A stretch of DNA of 32,747 nucleotides, from assembly GCA_016180925.1 (NCBI GenBank), contig JACPAH010000019.1, forward strand, positions 1-32,747, in the 5' to 3' direction. Below are positions 1 through 8,064 of this stretch, in pieces. The DNA comes from Candidatus Aenigmatarchaeota archaeon. Its GTDB lineage: Archaea; Aenigmatarchaeota; Aenigmatarchaeia; GW2011-AR5. The translations under genes were made by a program, and so were the position numbers. The stretch's first letter is position 1. Every line of letters begins with the position of its first letter. The notes under the pieces were generated by a model. That model did no database searches. It had not been told where the DNA came from and saw only the letters and a program-made list of their open reading frames with translations.

Positions 1-16
1 AATGGGCTCGGCAGGA

Positions 17-46
17 AAATCGGCCAAGCGCCAAAGCGCTTCTGCT
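17..46 (-). other. 30-nt tRNA-Val intron in the T loop, between nucleotides 59 and 60
   Basis: The outer helix is the T stem GCAGG/CCTGC. The central pairing is TCG/CGA next to a T-T mismatch, and the bulges are AAA and TTT. The intron hairpin is AAGCGC-TTTG-GCGCTT. Cutting after the second base of each bulge restores TTCGAAT. The central helix has only three clean pairs, so the exact cut is less certain than that an intron is present. Confidence 0.8.
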
Positions 47-82
47 TTCGAACCTGCGGCCTCCTGCGTGTGAAGCAGGCGT

Positions 83-96
83 ATGCTAGCTATGCT
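83..96 (-). other. 14-nt tRNA-Val intron, D arm, between nucleotides 23 and 24
   Basis: The splice site folds as a minimal bulge-helix-bulge. The central helix is GCTA/TAGC, the 3-nt bulges are TGA and ATA, and only seven nucleotides (GC-ATA-GC) close the intron side. Cutting after the second base of each bulge gives the expected D-stem strand TGAC. The same 14-nt geometry occurs in the D arm of the tRNA-Ile at 730-903. Confidence 0.8.
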
Positions 97-256
97 CATA
101 GCCACTAGACTACAAGCCCTTATTATTTTTGTCAGGAAAGGGATAAAAAATAAGATAAATCACAATTAAAACGCATATGAATGGCAAAAATTTCCTGAAA
201 AAAGATGAAAAATTCCCGCGTCATGTTTTTATAGTTATCAAGACATTTTTTATTCA

Positions 257-724
257 ATGAATCAGGAAAATCTTGACAAATACAGAAAGATGCAGGAGGA
301 ATTCAGCCTCCCGCAGCTCGACGAACTGAAGGAAAAGTTCAAGATAGACGTCGAGGAAGACGACAAGATATTCGACCAGATAAGGAACGACATGTCGGAG
401 AAGCTTTTCATGTTCAGCGAGAGGATAATAGAGCCGGTGATAGGCGGCCTCGACTCGTTCTCATGCATGTTCGAGCAGAACATGGTCACCGAAGCCGAGA
501 GACGCGACCTTTTCGAGCTTTACAAAAAAATACAGATGCTGAAATGGGAAAACAACATACTTCTCATATCGCCGGACGACAAAAAGATAGCGGAATGGAT
601 AAAAAAGACGTGGGATTTCTGGAACTCCGACATGCAGGAAAAGATGCTCAAGTTCTCCGTCAAGATGTCGTCCGCATGGAACGACCTGAAATTCAAGAAG
701 GACAGGTCCGTATACCTTGGGTGA
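257..724 (+). CDS. Hypothetical charged helical protein (155 aa)
   Basis: I do not recognise this family. The product is acidic and lysine-rich, has no signal peptide or membrane segment, and is probably a cytosolic helical protein. Visible patches are an N-terminal charged helix (residues 1-45), a middle part containing EPVIGGLDSF, and aromatic residues around WIKKTWDFWNS (about 113-123). The ATG at 257 lies about 25-30 nt after a TATA-like TTTTTATAG at 226-234, which suggests a leaderless mRNA. Codon use resembles the neighbours, so I take it as real. It stands alone between two minus-strand tRNA genes. Confidence 0.75.
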   Translation: MNQENLDKYRKMQEEFSLPQLDELKEKFKIDVEEDDKIFDQIRNDMSEKLFMFSERIIEPVIGGLDSFSCMFEQNMVTEAERRDLFELYKKIQMLKWENNILLISPDDKKIAEWIKKTWDFWNSDMQEKMLKFSVKMSSAWNDLKFKKDRSVYLG

Positions 725-757
725 ATTAATGGGCCGGATGAGATTTGAACTCACGAC

Positions 758-789
758 TTCAGTCGGCGGAACCTTCGGGATGCCGCCGT
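758..789 (-). other. 32-nt tRNA-Ile intron in the variable loop, between nucleotides 45 and 46
   Basis: The inner helix CGGCGG/CCGCCG stacks on a central pairing of CAG with CTG (a fourth pair is mismatched). The bulges are AGA and AAG. Removal leaves the usual variable loop AGGTC. Confidence 0.82.
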
Positions 790-797
790 CTCCTGTT

Positions 798-851
798 GGC
801 TTAGAGCAATATTTTGTTCTTGATTCACGCATGTTTTAACAAAATACGTCA
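798..851 (-). other. 54-nt tRNA-Ile intron at the canonical site (between 37 and 38)
   Basis: This is a full bulge-helix-bulge. The outer helix is CCTGT/ACAGG, the central helix CTTA/TAAG, and the bulges TAT and CCA. The inner helix includes TATTTTGTT paired with AACAAAATA. It is the only intron here at the standard archaeal position. Confidence 0.9.
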
Positions 852-868
852 TATAAGACAGGTGCTCT

Positions 869-882
869 TTCCTGCATACAGT
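869..882 (-). other. 14-nt tRNA-Ile intron in the D loop, between nucleotides 20 and 21
   Basis: The central helix is CCTG/CAGG, the bulges are GTA and AAA, and a 7-nt loop (CTGTATG) closes the structure. Cutting restores GGTAGAGC in the D arm. Length and geometry match the 14-nt tRNA-Val intron. Confidence 0.8.
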
Positions 883-924
883 ACCAGGCTAAGCTACCGG
901 CCCCTTTAAGACACTCTGTAGTCA

Positions 925-938
925 AATCTTATAAACCT
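925..938. promoter_or_regulatory. Shared bidirectional TATA element
   Basis: The palindromic core TTATAA (in AATCTTATAAACC) reads as a TATA box on both strands. It lies about 28 nt upstream of the tRNA-Ile 5' end (903, minus) and about 25 nt upstream of the regulator ATG (957, plus). One element could therefore serve both divergent genes. This rests on spacing and motif only. Confidence 0.6.
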
Positions 939-956
939 TGGCGGAGTTAGTCAATC

Positions 957-1835
957 ATGCTCATCCACAAAGTCGAGAACATCCTGGACAGGAACGGCTA
1001 CAACTACTGTGAGTACAGGGGATGCTTCGACATAGCGGCAAGAAAGAAGGGTATGCTCCTGCTAAAGGTCTTGAATAATATTGACTCCTTCCAGGAAATC
1101 CAGGCCAAAAACCTAAAGATACTGACGAGAGAAATAGACGCCGACGCAATGATAGTCGGTTCGACCACCAGAAGGGAGGTTCTTTCCGACAATATAGTAT
1201 ATGAGAGATTCGAAATACCGGCGATAAGCGTATCGACATTTGAAAGCTTTGTGGAAAACGAAGCCCCTGTTTTATACAGGAGAAGGGGCGGGCTTTTCGT
1301 CGACATAAATCCGGAGGCGATGAGAAAAAGAAGGCAGAAAAGCGGCATGACACAGGAAGTACTGGCTTCCAGGATGAATGTCACGAAAAAAAGCGTATAC
1401 GAGCACGAGAGGTCTCCGATGAAGATGTCCTATGAAAGCGCTGTCCTGATGGAGGGCATCCTAGGAAAAGGCATAATAGAGAAGGCCAAAATTACCGTAA
1501 AAAGCGCCGGCGAGAGAAACTATCCTGAGAGCAGGTTCGAGTCTTTCGTGTCCAAAAACCTCGAAAAGAAAGGATTCAGGACCGGAATGATAAGGCGGTC
1601 GCCTATCAACATCGTGGCCGAAGAAGGAAAATTCTCCATAATATCCGAGGCAGACGAGGTCCCGAGAAGAATAGAGAAAAACGCGGCTTCGCTGAAAAAA
1701 TTCTCCGAGCTTTCAGGCAAGCCCGTGATAGCCATAAGCAAAACCGAGCTGAAAATGGACATACCTTCAGTCGACGAGAAGTCCCTTGCAAGCATGAATG
1801 CCAGGGAATTGAAGAGATTCGTAAGGAAATGGTAA
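957..1835 (+). CDS. Archaeal XRE-type HTH transcriptional regulator (292 aa)
   Basis: This is probably a DNA-binding regulator of the archaeal family with an N-terminal nuclease-like domain and a central Cro/C1 helix-turn-helix. The HTH is at about residues 122-152, with RQKSGMTQEVLASRMNVTKK followed by SVYEHE. Residues 1-100 resemble a restriction-like fold found in conserved archaeal HTH proteins. The C-terminal third (about 195-270) looks like a repeat of that fold. There are no membrane segments. The ATG at 957 is about 25 nt after the shared TATA element, so the transcript may be leaderless. It lies directly upstream of the thermosome gene, so a role in stress control is possible but unproven. 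Confidence 0.8.
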   Translation: MLIHKVENILDRNGYNYCEYRGCFDIAARKKGMLLLKVLNNIDSFQEIQAKNLKILTREIDADAMIVGSTTRREVLSDNIVYERFEIPAISVSTFESFVENEAPVLYRRRGGLFVDINPEAMRKRRQKSGMTQEVLASRMNVTKKSVYEHERSPMKMSYESAVLMEGILGKGIIEKAKITVKSAGERNYPESRFESFVSKNLEKKGFRTGMIRRSPINIVAEEGKFSIISEADEVPRRIEKNAASLKKFSELSGKPVIAISKTELKMDIPSVDEKSLASMNARELKRFVRKW

Positions 1836-1942
1836 ACCCTCCAGAAGCTTTTTAAAGACTTATATTGTATACTTTCATGCACATGTAAAACGTGTGTATA
1901 TTTGACCCGCCAAAATGCGGTATATTCGGAGGTAGATTAAAT

Positions 1943-3586
1943 ATGTCAGGACTAAGTGGACAACCTATTTTCATTCTTCCTGAGGGAACTCTCAGGAATA
2001 CGGGAAGGGATGCACAATCGCGCAACATAGCTGCGGCCAAGACAGTCGCTGAAAGCATCAGGACAACGCTGGGCCCGAAGGGCATGGACAAGATGCTGGT
2101 GGACAGCATAGGCGACGTCACCATAACAAACGACGGAGCCACCATACTGGGGGAGATGGATATAGAGCATCCCGCCGCAAAGATGATAGTTGAAGTGTCC
2201 AAGACCCAGGAGGACGAGGTTGGGGACGGAACCACAACGGCCGTCGTCATAACAGGGGAGCTCCTGAAGAAGGCCGAGAACATGATAGAAGAGGGGATAC
2301 ACCCTACAATGATAATAAGGGGCTTCAGGATGGCGAAAAACAAGGCACTTGAAGTCCTGAACGCATATGCAGACAACATAACACTGGACAACACAAAAGA
2401 CCTCGAGAAGATAGCAATGACAGCCATGACAGGGAAGGGAGGCGAGTCCGCAAAGGAGAGCCTGGCGAAAATCGCCGTTGAAGCCGTGAAAATTGTAGCG
2501 GAAAAGGTCGACGGCAAGACTGTCATAGACAGGGAAAACATAAAGATAGAAAAAAAGCAGGGCGGCAGCATCGAGGATGCGGAACTTATAAGGGGTATAG
2601 TCATAGACAAGGAAGTAGTTCATCCAAACATGCCAAAAACCGTGAAGAACGCCAGGATAGCCCTTCTCGACTGCGCTCTGGAAGTCAAGGACACGGAGAC
2701 AAATGCAGAGATAAGAATAACATCTCCAGACCAGCTCCAGGCTTTCCTGGACCAGGAATCCAAGATGCTGAAGGATATGGTAAAGAAGATAGTGGCAAGC
2801 GGATGCAACGTCGTCCTGTGCCAGAAAGGCATAGATGACCTTGCTCAGCATTACCTCGCCAAAGAGGGCATCACGGCCGCGAGGCGCGTGAAGAAGAGCG
2901 ACATGGAAAAGCTCGCGAGGGCTACGGGCGGCAAGATAGTCTCCAGCGTAGATGAAGTGTCCAAGGACGACTTCGGCTTCGCCGGAATCGTCGAGGAGAA
3001 GAAGATAGCAGGAGAGCAGATGATTTTCGTAAGGGAATGCAAGGAACCGAAGGCAGTCTCCATACTCGTTCGCGGCGGCACGGAGCACGTCGTCGAAGAG
3101 GTAAAGAGGGCAATGGACGACGCCGTCCTTGGAGTATCGGTAGCGGTGGAAATAGGCAAGGTGGTTCCTGGCGGGGGCGCCACTGAAATAGAGGTTTCGC
3201 GCCTGCTCAAGGAATATGCAGAAACTGTCGGGGGCAGGGAACAGCTCGCGATAACAGCCTTTGCGGAGGCGGTGGAAGTCATACCAAGGACACTGGCCGA
3301 AAGCACCGGGAAGGACCCTATAGACATATTGGTCACTCTGAGGACACAGCATGAGAAAGGTATGAAAAGCCACGGCGTTGACGTGTTCAACGGCGGTACC
3401 ATGGACATGAAGGGGGCCGGCGTCATAGAGCCCCTGAAGATAAAGACACAGGCACTGAAATCGGCGTCTGAAGCGACCGAGATGATACTGAGGATAGACG
3501 ACGTCATAACGGCGAAGTCTGGCGGAGGCGGCATGCCACCGGGCGGGCCGCCTGGCGGTATGGAAGGCATGGGCGACATGGATTAA
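1943..3586 (+). CDS. thsA: Thermosome subunit (group II chaperonin, 547 aa)
   Basis: This is an ATP-dependent cytosolic chaperonin that forms double-ring cages for protein folding. Family signatures are [36 protein letters not shown] and [13 protein letters not shown], followed by a Gly-Met-Pro-rich tail that ends GMGDMD. Length is normal. The frame is open from 1892, but I chose ATG 1943 because a strong Shine-Dalgarno GGAGGT at 1930-1935 precedes it and the N-terminus ([16 protein letters not shown]) matches the family. Only one subunit gene is seen here, so the ring may be homomeric unless another copy exists elsewhere. The symbol is given by homology; the paralogue class is not established. 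Confidence 0.97.
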   Translation: MSGLSGQPIFILPEGTLRNTGRDAQSRNIAAAKTVAESIRTTLGPKGMDKMLVDSIGDVTITNDGATILGEMDIEHPAAKMIVEVSKTQEDEVGDGTTTAVVITGELLKKAENMIEEGIHPTMIIRGFRMAKNKALEVLNAYADNITLDNTKDLEKIAMTAMTGKGGESAKESLAKIAVEAVKIVAEKVDGKTVIDRENIKIEKKQGGSIEDAELIRGIVIDKEVVHPNMPKTVKNARIALLDCALEVKDTETNAEIRITSPDQLQAFLDQESKMLKDMVKKIVASGCNVVLCQKGIDDLAQHYLAKEGITAARRVKKSDMEKLARATGGKIVSSVDEVSKDDFGFAGIVEEKKIAGEQMIFVRECKEPKAVSILVRGGTEHVVEEVKRAMDDAVLGVSVAVEIGKVVPGGGATEIEVSRLLKEYAETVGGREQLAITAFAEAVEVIPRTLAESTGKDPIDILVTLRTQHEKGMKSHGVDVFNGGTMDMKGAGVIEPLKIKTQALKSASEATEMILRIDDVITAKSGGGGMPPGGPPGGMEGMGDMD

Positions 3587-3659
3587 GCCCGCAATTTTAT
3601 TTTTTATCCTAAATCCTTTTCTTTTGGCAATTCACTCTCATCCAAAAGAGTTCAATAAA

Positions 3660-3671
3660 ACTTTTTATACC
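3660..3671 (+). promoter_or_regulatory. TATA box of the pilus-like operon
   Basis: ACTTTTTATACC lies about 25-30 nt upstream of ATG 3692, the usual archaeal TATA spacing. A similar AATTTTTATACT at about 4119-4130 sits upstream of ATG 4153, so the first pilin-like gene may also have its own promoter. Confidence 0.55.
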
Positions 3672-3691
3672 GCCTCTTACAGATATTTATT

Positions 3692-4114
3692 ATGCACGAG
3701 GAAGAATACGAACTCATACCGCTCAGCCCTATACGCAAGCTTGAGAAAAGGCTTGATAAGGTGGAGAAGGGCGGCGCCGGCGGCGACATGATGAAAGAAC
3801 TCGTGGATGTCGTGAAGACAAACCAGGCTATAGTGGAAGATATTGTAAAAGTCAATTCCGAGATGATGTCCAAGGTTTCGGAACTTTCCAATAACGTAAC
3901 TCAATTGTCATCAAGGCTAAACGATTTTATGAACAAGATAGAAGTCGTCAGCGAGGAGCCTGAACAGAAACCTGCCGATGATGAGATGGGGAGGAAGCTG
4001 GAGAAGATGGAAAAACGCCTGAACGCAATAGCCCTCTCCAACATCGCAAAGATGCGAATGCAACCCCCCGTTCAGAGAAGGCCGATTCCGAGCATGCCAA
4101 AGCCAGGCATGTGA
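3692..4114 (+). CDS. Coiled-coil protein at the head of the pilus-like operon (140 aa)
   Basis: No family is firmly recognised. The protein begins MHEEEYELIPLSPIRKLEKR, then has heptad-like helices (about 15-90) and a second charged helix (about 105-125), and ends in a Pro-Arg-rich tail. There is no signal peptide or membrane segment, so it is probably a cytosolic coiled-coil protein. Its position as first gene before pilin-like, ATPase and TadC-like genes suggests an accessory role near the membrane base, loosely comparable with the coiled-coil FlaC/D/E proteins. That comparison is inference; no clear FlaD/E domain is visible. Confidence 0.7.
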   Translation: MHEEEYELIPLSPIRKLEKRLDKVEKGGAGGDMMKELVDVVKTNQAIVEDIVKVNSEMMSKVSELSNNVTQLSSRLNDFMNKIEVVSEEPEQKPADDEMGRKLEKMEKRLNAIALSNIAKMRMQPPVQRRPIPSMPKPGM

Positions 4115-4152
4115 AAACAAATTTTTATACTGCCCGTTGCCATAATTGTCTT

Positions 4153-4743
4153 ATGAAAGGCCAGACACAGGCTATATCTCTTGTCCTTATATCCGGAATA
4201 CTGATAGGCGTTGTCAGTTCTGTTTATTTTTGGGGGCTTCCGCTTATACAAAAGAACCAGGACATATCAATATTACAAAACTCCGAGCAGTTCATGAAGG
4301 CGCTTAACGAGAAGGTAAAGAATGTCGCAAACAACGGAGGGAGGGACAAGCTCACCATAACGGTCTCCGGCATATTCAGGTTCGACCCGGCCGACTCCGG
4401 TTTGTTCTCATATTCAGTAGAAACCGACGGGACCATATACGCGACGAATGCCGAGATACCGCTTTCCAGAAATCCATGCAGCGCCCAGAGCGGCGAGTGG
4501 GGAAAGAAAGACCCGGAGGTTCTCTGCGTGAAAAGCATAGGAGATGCAAGATACACCACCACGTATACGCTGAGATACATAAGGCTTGATTCCGGCTCCA
4601 GATCGTTCAGGATAAAACTTGACGGCCCGCGCTCTGCGGCTGGCGAAACGCACGACGTGATTATTGAGAATGTCGGGGCCGATGAAACCAGCGAAGACGG
4701 GAGAAACGTCGTGAACACGGTCGTTCAGGTCAGAATAGTTTGA
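4153..4743 (+). CDS. Type IV pilin-like protein (196 aa)
   Basis: The N-terminus is a class III (prepilin) signal, MKG followed by QTQAISLVLISGILIGVV: a short basic head, a KG cleavage site with Gln at +1, then a hydrophobic helix. Prepilin peptidase would cut after Gly3. The rest (about 30-196) is a beta-rich outer domain with two Cys (in NPCS and VLCV) that could pair. The frame is open back to 4111, but ATG 4153 gives the proper signal and follows a TATA-like box. Three later genes in the operon share the MKG start. It is likely a major or minor pilin; which one cannot be said. Confidence 0.82.
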   Translation: MKGQTQAISLVLISGILIGVVSSVYFWGLPLIQKNQDISILQNSEQFMKALNEKVKNVANNGGRDKLTITVSGIFRFDPADSGLFSYSVETDGTIYATNAEIPLSRNPCSAQSGEWGKKDPEVLCVKSIGDARYTTTYTLRYIRLDSGSRSFRIKLDGPRSAAGETHDVIIENVGADETSEDGRNVVNTVVQVRIV

Positions 4744-4775
4744 AATATTAACCCGAAAAACAACAAGTTATAACA

Positions 4776-5216
4776 ATGAAGGGTCAGAATCAAATAATAA
4801 ATGAAGTGCTTCTTTTTGCCATAGGAATGTCAATAGCGGCCGCTGTCATAATAAACTTCCAAACGGTCCAGAGAACGTCAAGCGAAACGACAATATACAG
4901 CAATTTTGAAAACGTTGCCAACACCGTGATAAACGGGATAAGCGAGGTCGTAAAGAGCGAAAGGGGCAAGGTCGTGGTTGCCATACCGGACACCATAGCC
5001 TCAATCCAGTACAAGATAAAGGTATCATCCGACTACCTGATAGTATCCAGCATAAACGACCCGAAAATTAATATCACGAAGAGGCTATTTAATATATCCA
5101 GCAGCCATATTATACAGGGCGAGGTTCCCAGCGCTGCAAGATACATCGAAATAACTTACGAAACTACGCCATTCACCAAGCTTGTCAGGATAAGAAGGGC
5201 GGAAAAATATGTCTAA
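4776..5216 (+). CDS. Type IV pilin-like protein (146 aa)
   Basis: The protein starts MKGQNQIINEVLLFAIGMSI, a prepilin signal with a KG/Q cleavage site and an acidic residue in the hydrophobic helix (Glu10), as in many archaeal pilins. The outer domain is rich in Ser, Thr, Ile and Asn, with NITK and NISS as possible N-glycosylation sequons. The last codons overlap the ATPase start by 8 nt, which points to co-translation. No prepilin peptidase gene is visible in the window. Confidence 0.82.
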   Translation: MKGQNQIINEVLLFAIGMSIAAAVIINFQTVQRTSSETTIYSNFENVANTVINGISEVVKSERGKVVVAIPDTIASIQYKIKVSSDYLIVSSINDPKINITKRLFNISSSHIIQGEVPSAARYIEITYETTPFTKLVRIRRAEKYV

Positions 5217-7185
5217 GATAATAACCATAAACGGCAGGAAAGTCAGATTAAAGAGCGGGCATGGCAGCGGCATGAAAGTTTCCGGCAGGAAAATCGTCAT
5301 AAAACACAGGATAGAGAGGGGCCACGAAGAGATAGAAGAGCTGAAAAACAAGATAAAGAGCCTCGAGAAAAGGGTGGAGGAAAAGAGCAGGAGGCTGCCG
5401 GTAAAGATAGAGATGAGGAAAGACGAGCAGAAGAATGAAATTTCCCAGGATGAAGTAAGAAATCTCATAAAAGAAGAGCTGTCGTTCATGTCGCCGAAGG
5501 AGCAGCCCGTTCAGGCGCAGAAAAGGAAAATACGCGTCAGGCTGGCCGATATGCCGCTACCAGCGTATCCTGCCAGAACGGCCCAAGTATTCGAGAAAAT
5601 GCCGGCGGAAACCCGGCCGGAAGAAGTGAAATTCGCGGATGGAATAGAGATACCAGACATCGTGTCGGAGAGGTACGACACCGATGAGGCGTTCGATCCG
5701 TCGTCATTGTCCATGAAATACCCGCTTATACCGAGGAATCCGAAGCCCGGGGAAAGGGTCTACTCCTACGCCGAGATATTCTTCGACAAGACAGCCGGAG
5801 AGATGATATACAAACTGCACGAGCCGGAGCTGAACGACAGAAGCAGAATTTTCCTGGACGACATAAAGGACTACATACAGGAAAAGATAGACGTGAATTT
5901 CGGCCATATAAAGAAGGAAGATGCTGTCGGATACATAATGAATGTTTTCGACAAGGCCATCAGATTCCTCAGAATAAAGACCGATGAAAGGACTCTGGAC
6001 GACATAAGATACTTTGTTATAAGGGATTTCATAGGGCTTGAGAAGATAGAACCGCTTCTCCAGGACTCCCAGATAGAGGACATCTCATGCGACGGCATAG
6101 GCATACCTATATTCGTGTACCACAGAAACAGCAAAATAGGCTCCATAAAAACCAATGTCAAGTTTGACGATAAGGAGCCTCTGGACTCCTTCATCAACAA
6201 GCTGGCGGAAAGATGCGGCAAATCCGTTTCCGTGGCCAAGCCTCTCCTTGACGGCTCGCTCCCCGACGGGAGCAGAATACAGGCCACTCTGGGGAGCGAC
6301 ATTGCCAGGCACGGGAGCAATTTCACCATAAGAATGTTCACTGAAATGCCCATAACCCCGATAGACATCATAAAAACCGGCATGTGCGACCCCAAAACCA
6401 TGGCGACCATATGGTTCGTAGTTGAATACCAATCGTCCATTCTAGTATCCGGCGGAACCGCCACCGGAAAGACCTCACTGCTGAACGCATTCTCGCTTTT
6501 CATAAAACCCCAGATGAAAATAGTCAGCATAGAAGATACAGCGGAGCTGAGGCTGCCCCACTCCCACTGGGTGCCGGAAGTCGCGAGGGTATCCATATCT
6601 TCCGGCAGAGAGGTCGACATGTTCGAGCTCCTCAGGGAATCGCTGAGGCAGAGGCCCGACTACATAATAGTAGGCGAGGTCAGGGGAAAGGAAGCCTATG
6701 TCCTTTTCCAGCAAATGGCCACGGGACACGCCGGATTCTCGACAATACACGCCGACACCTTCCAGAAGCTTGTGGACAGGCTGACAACACCGCCTATAGA
6801 ACTGCCTCCTAATCTCCTCGAGAACCTGGACTTCATAGTGTTCATAAGCAGGATGAAGCACGGCAACAAATATAAAAGGAGGATCAGCTCAATAACGGAA
6901 ATCATCGGAATAGACGATGTCAGGAAAACGCCTATCGTAAACGAGATCGTAAAATGGAATCCAAGAAACGATATATTCGATATAAAAGGCAGGAGCACCG
7001 TCCTCAAGAAAATATCAGAGAGGTCAAATATGACGCCGAAAGACGTGCAGGAAGAGATAAAGAGAAGGGCTCAAATACTTGGATGGATGGCAAAAAAGAA
7101 CATAAACGACTACAGGAAAGTGTCCTCCATCATAAACCTGTACTATCTTTCCCCAGAATTTGTTATGAAGAAAATGGGTATCTGA
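5209..7185 (+). CDS. Type II/IV secretion ATPase, VirB11/GspE/FlaI family (658 aa)
   Basis: This is the motor ATPase that powers pilin assembly at the cytoplasmic face of the membrane. Walker A is GGTATGKTS at residues 414-422. The Asp box follows in EDTAELRLPHSHW, and the Walker B/His-box region is DYIIVGEVRGKEA ... GHAGFSTIHAD. Residues 1-140 are an added basic coiled-coil segment ahead of the conserved N-terminal domain (about 170-380). At 658 aa it is longer than a typical FlaI because of this extension. It overlaps the upstream pilin-like gene, and the platform gene starts 2 nt after its stop. The set looks more like an adhesive pilus than an archaellum because no FlaG/F/H genes are nearby. 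Confidence 0.93.
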   Translation: MSKIITINGRKVRLKSGHGSGMKVSGRKIVIKHRIERGHEEIEELKNKIKSLEKRVEEKSRRLPVKIEMRKDEQKNEISQDEVRNLIKEELSFMSPKEQPVQAQKRKIRVRLADMPLPAYPARTAQVFEKMPAETRPEEVKFADGIEIPDIVSERYDTDEAFDPSSLSMKYPLIPRNPKPGERVYSYAEIFFDKTAGEMIYKLHEPELNDRSRIFLDDIKDYIQEKIDVNFGHIKKEDAVGYIMNVFDKAIRFLRIKTDERTLDDIRYFVIRDFIGLEKIEPLLQDSQIEDISCDGIGIPIFVYHRNSKIGSIKTNVKFDDKEPLDSFINKLAERCGKSVSVAKPLLDGSLPDGSRIQATLGSDIARHGSNFTIRMFTEMPITPIDIIKTGMCDPKTMATIWFVVEYQSSILVSGGTATGKTSLLNAFSLFIKPQMKIVSIEDTAELRLPHSHWVPEVARVSISSGREVDMFELLRESLRQRPDYIIVGEVRGKEAYVLFQQMATGHAGFSTIHADTFQKLVDRLTTPPIELPPNLLENLDFIVFISRMKHGNKYKRRISSITEIIGIDDVRKTPIVNEIVKWNPRNDIFDIKGRSTVLKKISERSNMTPKDVQEEIKRRAQILGWMAKKNINDYRKVSSIINLYYLSPEFVMKKMGI

Positions 7186-7186
7186 A

Positions 7187-8044
7187 ATGTTCTATTTTGA
7201 AATAGCCGGGAAAATGTTCGGAGAAACAGCGAAGAAACTAAAACCGTATTTTCTTGACCTCAGGGACGACCTGCAGAGGGCCGGTATAACGTACACAGTG
7301 GAAGAATACATATCAACAACCATTTTCGTATTCTTCATGACGTTCTTCTTTGAGGCCATCTTCCTGTCTTTCATATTCGCGATATTTTTTGATATAGTTA
7401 TAGCGCTTCTGCTTGGATTCATGCTGTCAATGGGGATATCAAGCTTCATCTTCTTCCTTTTCTATTCATATCCTGCAACAATCTCCAAATCCAAAGAGAA
7501 GAACATAAAGAAATCCCTGCCTTTCGCAGTATCGTACATGTCTTCAATAGCAAGCTCCAAACCGAACCCGGCAACGCTGTTCAAGTCGATGAGGGAGTTC
7601 AAGGAATACGGGGAGATAACCAAGCTATGCTCCAATATAGCTAGGGATATAGAATTCTTCGGCCTGACGGTCTCGTCAGCACTGAAGAAATGGGCCAAAA
7701 GGACGCCATCGAAGGATCTCAGGGACCTCCTATGGAGCATGAACACGATAATGATATCCGGAGGCGACCTGTCGCTTTTCCTCAAGCAGAAGAGCGACGA
7801 TCTTATGGCGGACTACAGGAGGAGGATAAGAAAGTACTCCCAGGACCTGTCGCTGTATGTGGAGATATATCTCACGCTCATAATAACAGGATCTATTTTC
7901 TTCATAGTGCTGTCGGCCATAATAGCCACCCTCTCCAGCGACTCATCAACGACCCTCATACAGAGCTTCGTGGTTTTCGGCCTCCTTCCGGCCTTGTCGG
8001 CCGGCTTCATAGTGATAATAAAATCCATGTCCCCACTGGAATAG
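7187..8044 (+). CDS. FlaJ/TadC-like pilus platform protein, N-terminal half (285 aa)
   Basis: This is an integral membrane protein of the T2SSF/TadC family. It has hydrophobic segments at about 40-60 and 65-90, a cytoplasmic helical T2SSF domain (about 100-215, with SLPFAVSYMSSIASSKPNPA) and two segments near 225-280. FlaJ-type platforms are usually about 550 aa with two such domains. Here the frame stops at 8042-8044, right after IIKSMSPLE, and a second TadC half continues in another frame. Together the halves make about 560 residues. It may be one gene with a frameshift, or two separately translated halves. The ATG follows the ATPase stop by 1 nt. Confidence 0.85.
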   Translation: MFYFEIAGKMFGETAKKLKPYFLDLRDDLQRAGITYTVEEYISTTIFVFFMTFFFEAIFLSFIFAIFFDIVIALLLGFMLSMGISSFIFFLFYSYPATISKSKEKNIKKSLPFAVSYMSSIASSKPNPATLFKSMREFKEYGEITKLCSNIARDIEFFGLTVSSALKKWAKRTPSKDLRDLLWSMNTIMISGGDLSLFLKQKSDDLMADYRRRIRKYSQDLSLYVEIYLTLIITGSIFFIVLSAIIATLSSDSSTTLIQSFVVFGLLPALSAGFIVIIKSMSPLE

Positions 8045-8064
8045 CCTCGCTGAACCTTGTCCTG

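Larger units (their letters stand above)
3..119 (-). tRNA. tRNA-Val (anticodon CAC) with two introns
   Basis: Read on the minus strand, GGGCTTG (119-113) pairs with CGAGCCC (10-4), and the discriminator is A (3). The anticodon arm is CCTGC-TTCACAC-GCAGG, so the anticodon is CAC. The T stem is GCAGG/CCTGC. The D arm is 14 nt too long and the T loop 30 nt too long. Removing introns at 83-96 and 17-46 leaves a regular 73 nt tRNA with a standard T loop, TTCGAAT. No CCA is encoded. An AT-rich TATA-like stretch at about 143-160 could be its minus-strand promoter. Confidence 0.93.
730..903 (-). tRNA. tRNA-Ile (anticodon UAU) with three introns
   Basis: On the minus strand the acceptor arms are GGGCCGG (903-897) and CCGGCCC (737-731), with discriminator A at 730. 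The anticodon stem is CCTGT/ACAGG and the T stem GTGAG/CTCAT around TTCAAAT. The 174-nt gene contains introns at 869-882, 798-851 and 758-789. Removal gives a 74-nt tRNA with anticodon loop CTTATAA, so the anticodon is TAT. The bulge-helix-bulge fixes the anticodon because the 4-bp helix CTTA/TAAG places the 5' cut after A37. UAU would read AUA directly, without the usual modified CAU tRNA-Ile2. That decoding role is inferred. Confidence 0.9.

Noticed and set aside
758-789. Long variable arm making 730-903 a tRNA-Leu or tRNA-Ser
   Set aside because: The acceptor, D arm and anticodon do not fit Leu or Ser, and the extra 32 nt fold as a bulge-helix-bulge intron.
461-832. Minus-strand open frame of 123 codons
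   Set aside because: It runs through tRNA-Ile and the antisense of the 155-aa gene; the tRNA explains the sequence.
1952-3373. Long 473-codon open frame on the minus strand
   Set aside because: It is antisense to the thermosome gene, its translation is cysteine- and tyrosine-rich without motifs, and it is explained by codon bias of the real gene.
7690-8020. Upstream part of the second TadC frame as coding sequence
   Set aside because: It overlaps the well-supported first TadC half, and its translation is not membrane-like. Only the part from about 8030 on is protein-like.
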